Source of the DNA: Arenicella chitinivorans
Lineage (GTDB): Bacteria; Pseudomonadota; Gammaproteobacteria; Arenicellales; Arenicellaceae
Length of the DNA: 64,000 bases
Assembly (NCBI RefSeq): GCF_014651515.1
Contig: NZ_BMXA01000001.1
Location: 868,001-932,000 of the forward strand
Direction of reading: 5' to 3'
Positions 56,550 through 64,000 of the stretch are shown in pieces. The number at the start of each line of letters is the position of its first letter. Within the stretch, counting starts at the first letter, position 1. Position numbers and translations under genes: made by a program. Below the pieces are notes generated by a model. That model searched no databases. It saw only the letters and a list, made by a program, of their open reading frames with translations, and was not told the DNA's origin.

Positions 56550-58421
56550 TTAGAGACCGCTGGAATACGTTTGTTTCAGTCCGCTTTGCGCGTCTCGCAC
56601 CACGCGAAAGGCGTCCTTCAAATGGCGCACGGTTAAGGCGCTAAAATCCTTGGGGCGTAGATGGTTGTCAGGTATTTGACTGCGCTTAAGTTGCTCACCC
56701 TGATGCAGTAAACGCTGATGTGCTATGTACTCATGCGCATCCAGCAGGTTTTTGCCGTCGCGCTCGTTAATCGCGTTCATAGTGATTAATGCGTTAAGGC
56801 GATCACGGGTGTTGACCGCAGAGACGCCATGCGCCAAGGCATGTATTCTGGCGATGTCGGTGATCGGCATCATGCCGCGTTTTTTAATGTCGAGCGTGTC
56901 TTTGTGTTCTCCGCTGTTATCAACCACCAGCTGCTTAAAAAAGCCCAGCGGTGGTGTGAGCTCAATGGCGTTTTGTGTCAGCATGGACAAGAAAATACTG
57001 TTCCCGCGCGCGGCTGGCAGTATCGTGTCCTGCAGTTCGGCTAGCAGTGTTTCGCCGCCTTTGCTGGTGTAAATATCTCGCAGATCAAAGAAGATGCTGG
57101 TGTGCATCAGGGCGTGCGTGGTCGGTTCCAGAATCCAATTCTTAAACGTATCTTGCCATCCGTGCAGCGGCATTCGCCATTGCTTGTTCTGCGCCATGAC
57201 ATCACCTGGACAGTAGACGTAACCGCATGCATCCAGTCCGTAGTTGACGAATTTGGCCAGTGCCTCGAAATAGGCGTCGTGTTCAGGGCTGGCGCGATTG
57301 TCGAGCAGTAGGCCGTTATCCTGGTCGGATTTGGCGGATTGGTCCTGACGCCCCTGCGACCCAAATGCCAGCCACACAAACGGCACTGGTTCGGGACCCA
57401 GTCGGTCTTGGGCTAGCGTGATTAGGCGTCGCGTCAGCGCACTGGTCACCGAGGTTAGAATGCGTCCAAGATCGTCAGCACGCACATCCATCTTAATTAA
57501 ATACAACAACAATTCGGGAATCTGGGCAGTAATGGTTTGCAGATTTTCGACATCTTTGCTTTTGTGAATCTGGTCAATGATTAACACCGGATCCGCGCGT
57601 TGTAGACGAATCAAATCACTGAGTGTGACCATCGAGATGACCTGGTTCTGGCGCACCACCGGCAGATGCTTGATCTGGTGCCGGCTCATGGTGATGGATG
57701 CCTCGTGCACCATGGATGCGTGGTCTATTGTGATCGGTTGTTTGGTCATGACTGCGGAAATGGGGGCATGGATGTCGACTTGTTTTGCAATAACACGTTT
57801 ACGGCAATCTTTGTCGGTAAAGATACCAACCAGTGTGTCGCCATCCATGACCAGCAATGAGGCAACGTTTTCGGCGGTCATTGTCTGAGCGGCATCATAG
57901 ATGCTGGTGTTTGGTGACACCGAGATCAGGCGCGGCGACATGATCTCGGCAATCCGCGTGGCCCATGCGCTGTTTTCTTTGCGTCGTGATTGCCCGACCC
58001 GCAGTCGTTTCTCGAACGCTTGATTAAAGAACAGGTCGAACTCCGCGCTTTGAGCGCGTAACTCGCGAAATGCCTGTTGATCAAGGCGGTGTAACAGCCC
58101 GTCTTCGTAAACGTGCAGCGTATGGCCCTTAGAGTCACCAGTTAGGAGCGACAGAAAGCCAAAGAATCCGCCGATACCGACGCGATCAATCAGACTGCCA
58201 TCGGCGTCACGCACATCGAATGTGCCGGCACGCACGATAAACAGCGTTGGGCTCTCGTAATCGAGGATTTGCTCTTCGCTATTAGCACGATGGTAGGTGG
58301 TCTTCATTTTACGCGCCGCGTCGATCAACACGTCGTTTGGGAGTTGATCGAATGGACGAACATCGGTCAGAAAATCGATGATCTCCTGCAGTTCGGGCGG
58401 CGTATTCGCTGGCGTATTCAT
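56550..58421 (-). CDS. cNMP-binding, CBS and DUF294 nucleotidyltransferase-like protein
   Basis: Encodes 623 aa from the ATG at 58421 (frame open to 58454). A cyclic-nucleotide-binding-like domain spans about 15-130 (FIVRAGTFDVRDADGSLIDR). Two CBS repeats follow at about 155-280 (TNMTAENVASLLVMDGD-like, then MVTLSDLIRLQ). The GlnD-like nucleotidyltransferase part has AFGSQGRQDQSAKSDQDNGL, then a helical DUF294 C-terminus. The set suggests a signalling enzyme sensing nucleotides, its product unknown. The DEDDh exonuclease gene follows. Confidence 0.9.
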   Translation of the reverse strand: MNTPANTPPELQEIIDFLTDVRPFDQLPNDVLIDAARKMKTTYHRANSEEQILDYESPTLFIVRAGTFDVRDADGSLIDRVGIGGFFGFLSLLTGDSKGHTLHVYEDGLLHRLDQQAFRELRAQSAEFDLFFNQAFEKRLRVGQSRRKENSAWATRIAEIMSPRLISVSPNTSIYDAAQTMTAENVASLLVMDGDTLVGIFTDKDCRKRVIAKQVDIHAPISAVMTKQPITIDHASMVHEASITMSRHQIKHLPVVRQNQVISMVTLSDLIRLQRADPVLIIDQIHKSKDVENLQTITAQIPELLLYLIKMDVRADDLGRILTSVTSALTRRLITLAQDRLGPEPVPFVWLAFGSQGRQDQSAKSDQDNGLLLDNRASPEHDAYFEALAKFVNYGLDACGYVYCPGDVMAQNKQWRMPLHGWQDTFKNWILEPTTHALMHTSIFFDLRDIYTSKGGETLLAELQDTILPAARGNSIFLSMLTQNAIELTPPLGFFKQLVVDNSGEHKDTLDIKKRGMMPITDIARIHALAHGVSAVNTRDRLNALITMNAINERDGKNLLDAHEYIAHQRLLHQGEQLKRSQIPDNHLRPKDFSALTVRHLKDAFRVVRDAQSGLKQTYSSGL

Positions 58422-58496
58422 AATTCGCGCTACGGCAATTAGGGTGACTTGCAATCACGCTAGCACATTTGGGTTGCTCCTCGATAGGCGCGGATC

Positions 58497-58512
58497 TAAG
58501 ACTTTAGTCTTA
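58497..58512. promoter_or_regulatory. Inverted repeat upstream of the porin gene
   Basis: TAAGAC-TTTA-GTCTTA is a perfect inverted repeat, 96 bp before the porin start and 75 bp before the divergent DUF294 gene. It may be an operator for one or both. Confidence 0.4.
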
Positions 58513-58592
58513 GTTAGACTATTGGCTAATAGCGTTCAGCATTGTGCTTGGTCATAGTGACCAAACTACACTAATAATGCGAGGAAACCACC

Positions 58593-59927
58593 ATGAAGAG
58601 AACTCTGATAGCAAGCTTCTGTCTTGGCTTGTCAACCCTCACTGCTGCCCCGAGTGCAGCATTGGCTGCCGACGCGGAACTTGAACAACGTGTTAAGCAG
58701 ATGGAGCAACAGTTACAGGAATTGAAAGCGTTGTTGCAGAAAGAAAAAGGTGAGCGTGCTGCACAGGTCGGCGCGGTCAACGATAAGGTTGCCGACGTCG
58801 CGAAAGCGGCTCCAAAAGACAATTTAAAGATTGGTGACAACACCACGCTGTCCTACGGTGGTTTTATAAAAGTGGACGGCATGTACAGTGATTACAATGA
58901 TGGTCCGCGTCCGGCCAATATTGGTGATGAGATCTTGGTCCCAAGTACCATCCCAGTCGGCGGTGTCGGCGAGGGCGCACAATTTGACTCACACGTTAAA
59001 ACGTCTCGATTCTTCTTTAAGACGGCGACCAATACGGATGTCGGTGTGATCAAATCGCACGTTGAACTTGATTTTCTTAGCGGCGGCGGTGATGAGCGGG
59101 TTTCAAACTCAACCAATCCGCGAATTCGTCACGCCTTCTTGGACTGGGGATACTCAGACAATGCGTCGCTACTGGTTGGTCAAACTTGGAGCACGTTCTT
59201 TAATGTTGGCGCATTGCCCGAGGCGGTTGATTTTATCGGCCCTACGTCAGGCACCATCTTTAATCGCCAAGCGCAGATTCGCTGGACCAAGAAACTTGGA
59301 TCTGGCTCATTCATGATGTCGGCAGAAAATCCCTCGACCAGTTTGTCTGATGGCGGTTCTGGTATTGCGGCGAGTAATTTTGATGACAATGGTGTGCCCG
59401 ATATCGTGCTTCGCTACAACGGCGCGTCTGGTGGCCACTCTTATGCTGTTTCAGCACTGGGTCGCGAAGTTAGCTATGATGACGGGAGTCTGAGTGAGAA
59501 TGAATTTGGCTTTGCTTTGAACCTTGCGGGTAAGGTGGTGTTTGCGAACGGGAATGACATTCGCTATTCGATCGCGCACGGTAATCTGGGTCGGTACATC
59601 GCATTAAATGCGTTCCGCGATGGCGGAATTGATGCCGCTGGTAATCTTGAGCTGACGGACATTACCGGGGGTTACATTGCGTATCGTCAGCTGTGGTCAG
59701 ACAAGTTGCGCAGTACGTTCCAGTATGCGCTCTCGACCGCGGATCTAGCACCGGGGTTGGCTTCCAGTAATACTGAAACCGTCGAAAACTTTGAAGTTAA
59801 TCTGATGTATTCACCAACACCCAAGCTGACGTTTGGCGGCGCCGTTATTAAGGCTAGCCGAGAACTGGAAAATGGCTTGGATGGCGAACTCAACCGATTC
59901 CAAGTAACCGCAAAGTATGCATTCTAA
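58593..59927 (+). CDS. DcaP-like outer-membrane porin
   Basis: Encodes 444 aa. A signal peptide ends near ALAADAELE. A short coiled coil (LEQRVKQMEQQLQELKALLQ) precedes the barrel, as in DcaP trimers, and the strands follow with LSYGGFIKVDGMYSDY and TSRFFFKTATNTDVGVIKSH. The C-terminus ends in Phe (VTAKYAF), the usual recognition signal for BAM. DcaP proteins pass small dicarboxylic or aromatic acids. A strong terminator follows. Confidence 0.88.
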   Translation: MKRTLIASFCLGLSTLTAAPSAALAADAELEQRVKQMEQQLQELKALLQKEKGERAAQVGAVNDKVADVAKAAPKDNLKIGDNTTLSYGGFIKVDGMYSDYNDGPRPANIGDEILVPSTIPVGGVGEGAQFDSHVKTSRFFFKTATNTDVGVIKSHVELDFLSGGGDERVSNSTNPRIRHAFLDWGYSDNASLLVGQTWSTFFNVGALPEAVDFIGPTSGTIFNRQAQIRWTKKLGSGSFMMSAENPSTSLSDGGSGIAASNFDDNGVPDIVLRYNGASGGHSYAVSALGREVSYDDGSLSENEFGFALNLAGKVVFANGNDIRYSIAHGNLGRYIALNAFRDGGIDAAGNLELTDITGGYIAYRQLWSDKLRSTFQYALSTADLAPGLASSNTETVENFEVNLMYSPTPKLTFGGAVIKASRELENGLDGELNRFQVTAKYAF

Positions 59928-59973
59928 CAAGTTGACCTAGCGCTTCCTATGCGCCAGCGGCGCGGAGTCTTAG

Positions 59974-60012
59974 AGATCGAGGTAGGATAGATTCCTACCT
60001 CGATCTTTTTTT
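59974..60012 (+). terminator. Terminator after the porin gene
   Basis: AGATCGAGGTAGGA and TCCTACCTCGATCT are perfect arms around TAGAT, with a run of seven T. Confidence 0.95.
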
Positions 60013-60123
60013 ATCGCGACTCGATTTTCCGTATGCCACGGTGACGTCGACCAGTCTGGTAATGTATTCTGTTCGCCTACGCCGAGCGGAATCCCCAAAA
60101 ACCTACTATGCCAACGAGGGTAA

Positions 60124-63100
60124 ATGTTTAACGTCGAATCCATCGCCATTATTGGGTTTGTGTACATATTTGCGCTGTTTCTGATTGCGTATTATGGCGA
60201 TTCACACCATCACAATCCCGACATAAACAGCAATGGCAACCTGGTGTATGCCTTGTCGCTGGCGGTGTACTGTTCGTCCTGGACCTTTTATGGCGCGGTT
60301 GGTACAGCAGCGGTGGATGGGTTGGACTATTTAGCCATCTATCTCGGCCCCTGTTTGGTGTTCGTGTTTGGTTACCCCTTGGTGCGGCGCATGATTCTGA
60401 TCTGCAAGCAGAACCGTATCACATCTATCTCTGACTTTATTTCCAGTCGTTTTGGTAAAGATCGCCGGATCGGTATTCTGGTTACCATCATTGCCGTGTT
60501 TGGGTCTTTGCCTTACATTGCTTTGCAGCTCAAAGCAGTGTCGATGTCGTATCTGGTTCTGGCTGGATCGTCGAGCACTGCGGCCAACATTTCTGGTCAG
60601 TTTCTCTCTGACAATGTTGCGCTCGCCACTGGGGCCGTGTTGGCTTTATTTACCATTTTGTTTGGCACTCGCCACTTGGATGCCAGCGAACACCACAAGG
60701 GCATGATCCTGGCCATCGCATTTGAGAGTGTGGTGAAGTTGATTGCTATTCTGGCGGTGGGCTACTACGCAGTGTATTTACTGCTAGACAACAGTTCTAA
60801 CCAAAATGTGTCGCAGTTCGTATCCAGTGCGTCGGTGAGTAACGCTCTGGCCGAAGATAAATCGACCTGGGCCAGTTTTATCACCAAGACGCTACTTAGC
60901 ATCAGCGCCATCCTGCTGCTGCCACGGCAGTTTCAGGTGGCAATCGTTGAAGCGCGCGACTATCGCCAATTCAAGACCGCCATGTGGATCATGCCGGTGT
61001 ATCTGATTCTCACCAGCGTGATCGTCATTCCCATCGCCTTGAGCGGCATGGTGTTGTTGCCCGACAACCCGCCGGATCTGTACGTGTTATCTCTGCCGTT
61101 AAGTGCGGACAATTCGACGCTGGCAATGGTGGCATTTATTGGTGGACTGTCGGCGGCTACGGGTATGGTGATTGTGGCGGCAATCAGTCTCAGCACCATG
61201 GTGTGCAATGACTTGGTCATGCCGTACCTCATCAATCTCAAACGGCTGGACATTCTGCGCCGAGAGAATCTCAACGAGATTGTCTTAATGATCCGTCGTA
61301 TTGCCATTGTGGGGCTTATCGCAGGCGCCTATGGCTACTATATTTTGATCGACAATAACGCCCAGTTGGCCAACATTGGGTTGGTGTCGTTCGCTGCGAT
61401 TGTACAGTTTCTGCCAGCGGTGCTGTGCGCCTTGTATTGGCAACGAGCTAACCGCAAGGGTATTTTCTGGGGGCTGATTGGTGGCGCGTCTTTGTGGACG
61501 TATACCTTAATGTTACCAACGATTCTGAGCGATGCGGTGGTACTCGCCTGGTTCGGTGATAATGCACTATTGCATCCGCAGCACCTGCTCGGGATCGATA
61601 TGGGCAATGCCTTGACGCACGGCGTGGTGTGGAGTCTGGTGGTCAACGTCAGCTTGATTCTGTGGTTTTCGCTGCGTGAACCGCAGACAGTGATAGAACG
61701 TATACAAGCCAGCCGCTTTTACCATGCGGGCACCAATCGTTTGCCGGACCCGAGCATTACCGGGCATCAGACATCGTTGGTCCACCCGGACGCGCTACGA
61801 ATTCTGGCGGAACCGATTATCGGTGTGCGCAATACCGATGCGGTGTTTCGCCAGTATGAATCACGCTTCGGTGTGGAGGTTTCTTCCAGTGCGCAGGCCG
61901 ATCGACAACTGGTTGCGCTGGTGCAGACGGCAATTGCCGGTGTGATCGGCACGACCTCTGCGCAAAAGGTGATCTCAGACACCTTGCTGCATGACGACGA
62001 TTACCTGGAAGAGGTCACTAATTTTGTCGATGAAACCTCCAGCGTTCTGCAATTCAATCGCAACCTCTTGCAAACCACCCTGCAGAATATTACGCACGGT
62101 ATTTCGGTGGTGGATGCGGACCTTAATCTCGTCATCTGGAATGATCGTTATCTGCGATTATTCGAATACCCGGACGACCTGATTTATGTTGGCAAACCGC
62201 TACGCGATGTGCTGCGGTATAACGCTGAACGTGGTGATTTTGGTAGCAAAGATCATGCAAGCGAGATCTCTAAGCGGTTACGGTATCTGCAAAAGCGGGC
62301 GTCGTACTCAATGGTTCGTAACCGACCGAATGGACGCATTATTAAGTCCACTGGTGAGCCGATGCCTGGTGGCGGGTTCGTTACAACCTATGAGGACATT
62401 ACCGACAGCGTGCGTGCTTCCGAGTTGTTACGGCAGGCGAATGAGGAATTGGAGGATCGCGTACAGGAACGCACGCGTGAGTTAGAAGTGTTAACCGAGG
62501 AGTTGCGTCGCAATACCCGAAGCAAAACCCATTTCTTAGCGGCCGCCAGCCATGATCTACTGCAGCCCATTAATGCGGCCCGACTCTTCACACACAGTAT
62601 TGCCGAGCGTCGAAATGAGCCAGAGGCGGTCGAGAAGCTGGCCCAGAGTTTGGATCAGTCTCTGGTTACAGCAAACGAATTATTGCGCGCGCTGCTGGAC
62701 ATTTCCAAGCTGGATTCCGGTGGTATCCAGCCGGAACCGACTGAATTTTGTCTGCAGCATTTTGTTGCTAATTTGTTGGATGAATTGCAGCCGAGCGCCA
62801 ACGATAAAGGCGTCAACTTGAGCCATGAGGTCGCCAAGGTGACGGTGCGTACCGACAAACAGTTGTTGTTCTCGGTATTGCAGAACCTGGTGGCCAACGC
62901 GTTACGTTACACGCGTGCGGGCGGCTCTGTGGTGGTCAAAACCGACCTGCGAGAAGGCGGTCGCGTGGCATTGAGCGTGTGCGACACCGGCGTTGGTATT
63001 GCTGAAGAACATCTAGGTAACATTTTCACCGAGTTCTATCAGATCAAATCTGGCAATAAACAGAACGCGCGCGGGTTAGGGCTTGGGTTGTCGATCGTCA

Positions 63101-63645
63101 AGCGGATCAGCCGGCTGCTGGAATTAAACGTGTCGGTTAACTCCAAGGCCGGCGAAGGCAGCGTATTCACGGTCGAGCTGGACGTGCGTGAGTCCGTCGC
63201 ACTGGCGCCAACAATGACGTCGGATGTGATTTTGACCGACGTCGAGCGGCTGGAAGGTGCCCGTATCTTATGTCTGGACAATGACCAAAGTGTTCTAGAG
63301 GCGATGCGCACCTTGCTCGAAGGTTGGGGTTGCGTGGTCGAGTCCGTGAGTACCTATAAGCAAGGGCTGCGATTGATCAGTTCACAGCCGTTTGACGTGC
63401 TGTTGGCAGACTATCGATTGGATTATTCAGAGACCGGATTGGACTTTCTCTGCATGGCGACTGCATTGGAAGATACGCAGCCGGCGGAAGGTGTGCTGGT
63501 CACTGCTGAACAAGACAAATCTCTGAGTTCTAAGGCACAGGGGCTTGGGTTTTACTATCTTGCGAAACCGATTGAACCAGAAAGCTTGCGCAATTTACTG
63601 ATCCAGATTCTGGGTGGTGGCGCGCGTGAACAAGAAGCGGGGTAG
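60124..63645 (+). CDS. Sodium:solute-symporter-like hybrid sensor histidine kinase
   Basis: Encodes 1173 aa. The N-terminal 550 residues are a PutP/SSS-type transporter fold with about 13 membrane helices (SLAVYCSSWTFYGAVGTAAV, ISDFISSRFGKDRRIGILVT). A PAS-like region follows (ISVVDADLNLVIWNDRYLRL). The kinase has FLAAASHDLLQPINAARLFT and NLVANALRYTRAGG, and a C-terminal receiver has LLADYRLDYSETGLDFL. This is the CbrA/CrbS-like family that senses acetate, histidine or other solutes by the transporter domain. It precedes a reductase gene that could be a target. No separate regulator is seen here. Confidence 0.93.
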   Translation: MFNVESIAIIGFVYIFALFLIAYYGDSHHHNPDINSNGNLVYALSLAVYCSSWTFYGAVGTAAVDGLDYLAIYLGPCLVFVFGYPLVRRMILICKQNRITSISDFISSRFGKDRRIGILVTIIAVFGSLPYIALQLKAVSMSYLVLAGSSSTAANISGQFLSDNVALATGAVLALFTILFGTRHLDASEHHKGMILAIAFESVVKLIAILAVGYYAVYLLLDNSSNQNVSQFVSSASVSNALAEDKSTWASFITKTLLSISAILLLPRQFQVAIVEARDYRQFKTAMWIMPVYLILTSVIVIPIALSGMVLLPDNPPDLYVLSLPLSADNSTLAMVAFIGGLSAATGMVIVAAISLSTMVCNDLVMPYLINLKRLDILRRENLNEIVLMIRRIAIVGLIAGAYGYYILIDNNAQLANIGLVSFAAIVQFLPAVLCALYWQRANRKGIFWGLIGGASLWTYTLMLPTILSDAVVLAWFGDNALLHPQHLLGIDMGNALTHGVVWSLVVNVSLILWFSLREPQTVIERIQASRFYHAGTNRLPDPSITGHQTSLVHPDALRILAEPIIGVRNTDAVFRQYESRFGVEVSSSAQADRQLVALVQTAIAGVIGTTSAQKVISDTLLHDDDYLEEVTNFVDETSSVLQFNRNLLQTTLQNITHGISVVDADLNLVIWNDRYLRLFEYPDDLIYVGKPLRDVLRYNAERGDFGSKDHASEISKRLRYLQKRASYSMVRNRPNGRIIKSTGEPMPGGGFVTTYEDITDSVRASELLRQANEELEDRVQERTRELEVLTEELRRNTRSKTHFLAAASHDLLQPINAARLFTHSIAERRNEPEAVEKLAQSLDQSLVTANELLRALLDISKLDSGGIQPEPTEFCLQHFVANLLDELQPSANDKGVNLSHEVAKVTVRTDKQLLFSVLQNLVANALRYTRAGGSVVVKTDLREGGRVALSVCDTGVGIAEEHLGNIFTEFYQIKSGNKQNARGLGLGLSIVKRISRLLELNVSVNSKAGEGSVFTVELDVRESVALAPTMTSDVILTDVERLEGARILCLDNDQSVLEAMRTLLEGWGCVVESVSTYKQGLRLISSQPFDVLLADYRLDYSETGLDFLCMATALEDTQPAEGVLVTAEQDKSLSSKAQGLGFYYLAKPIEPESLRNLLIQILGGGAREQEAG

Positions 63646-63678
63646 TGGTATCCCTTGCGTTAAACAGACGGAGCACAA

Positions 63679-64000
63679 ATGAACGAAACTTTTAATGTTG
63701 TCATAGCACGAGCGGCGGAAAACGGGACAACCGTTACGCTTGAAAAAATGTCAGTGGCCGACTTGCCTGAGTACGACGTCCAGATCGAGATTGCGTATTC
63801 GTCACTCAACTACAAAGACGCACTTGCGGTCACGGCCAGTGCGCCGATCTGCCGACGGCTGCCGATGGTCTGTGGTATTGATTTGGCTGGCAAAGTTGTC
63901 GAGTCTAACTCAGCCGACTGGCAGGTTGGCGACCGGGTGTTAGTGAACGGATTTGGTCTCTCAGAAACAGAGTGGGGCGGCTATACCCAACGTCAGGCTG
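63679..64000 (+). CDS. acuI: AcuI/YhdH-type NADPH reductase, N-terminal part (partial)
   Basis: The first 107 codons are present. SSLNYKDALAVTASAPICRR and MVCGIDLAGKVVESN, then VLVNGFGLSETEWGGYTQRQ, are characteristic of the YhdH/AcuI group in the medium-chain dehydrogenase superfamily, some of which reduce acryloyl-CoA. The rest lies beyond the window. It starts 34 bp after the transporter-kinase gene, in the same direction. Confidence 0.85.
   Translation, partial: MNETFNVVIARAAENGTTVTLEKMSVADLPEYDVQIEIAYSSLNYKDALAVTASAPICRRLPMVCGIDLAGKVVESNSADWQVGDRVLVNGFGLSETEWGGYTQRQA

Overview
The window reads as chromosomal DNA of a gammaproteobacterium. The clearest support is the gene order pyrH-frr-uppS-cdsA-dxr-rseP-bamA-skp-fabZ-lpxA-lpxB-rnhB-dnaE, then tilS-pyrG-kdsA-eno, together with an ssrA (tmRNA) gene encoding the tag ANDDNYALAA. 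I cannot name the species. An aerobic, light-exposed, probably aquatic life is an inference from two photolyase/cryptochrome genes, an acetate/solute-type sensor and a DcaP-like porin.

Layout. 1-11.2 kb is the isoprenoid, outer-membrane and lipid A cluster, all on the plus strand. lpxD is absent from its usual place between skp and fabZ. 11.2-20.6 kb holds dnaE, tilS, pyrG, kdsA and eno; accA is absent between dnaE and tilS. 20.7-23.2 kb has a CadC-like membrane transcription regulator followed by DsbC-like and DsbA-like thiol proteins. 23.2-26.9 kb (minus) is a three-gene overlapping operon: serine hydrolase, LytS-type kinase, LytTR regulator. 27.0-32.9 kb is a DNA-repair and light block: radical SAM protein, DUF4130 partner, CRY-DASH, DUF2256 and an Fe-S photolyase. 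33.0-34.2 kb contains an overlooked two-helix small protein and a decayed gene. 34.2-46.3 kb is accessory metabolism and signalling: a zinc-ribbon/PD-(D/E)XK protein, a lipoprotein amidohydrolase, a secreted beta-helix protein, a LysR regulator divergent from an LLM-MDR-SDR operon, a PDZ-like protein, and a FIST sensor with a hybrid kinase.

46.3-55.3 kb looks like a genomic island lying on the 3' side of ssrA. The 3' end of ssrA (16-18 bp core) recurs as direct repeats at about 46.33 kb and 47.95 kb, dividing the region into two tandem cassettes. The smaller carries a winged-helix/nucleotidyltransferase pair behind a perfect 30-bp palindrome. The larger carries an HsdR-C-terminus-like small protein, an OLD-type ATPase and a DUF2130 protein, transcribed divergently from AbiEi/AbiEii, then a HipB/HipA pair. 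No integrase is visible. The two divergent operons share a nearly identical operator-like sequence with each start codon at its centre, which suggests common control. This is the best candidate for an undescribed defence or toxin-antitoxin arrangement.

55.8-64.0 kb returns to ordinary chromosome: a DEDDh exonuclease and a cNMP/CBS/DUF294 protein (minus), a DcaP-like porin, a large transporter-kinase-receiver fusion, and the start of an AcuI/YhdH-type reductase cut by the window edge.
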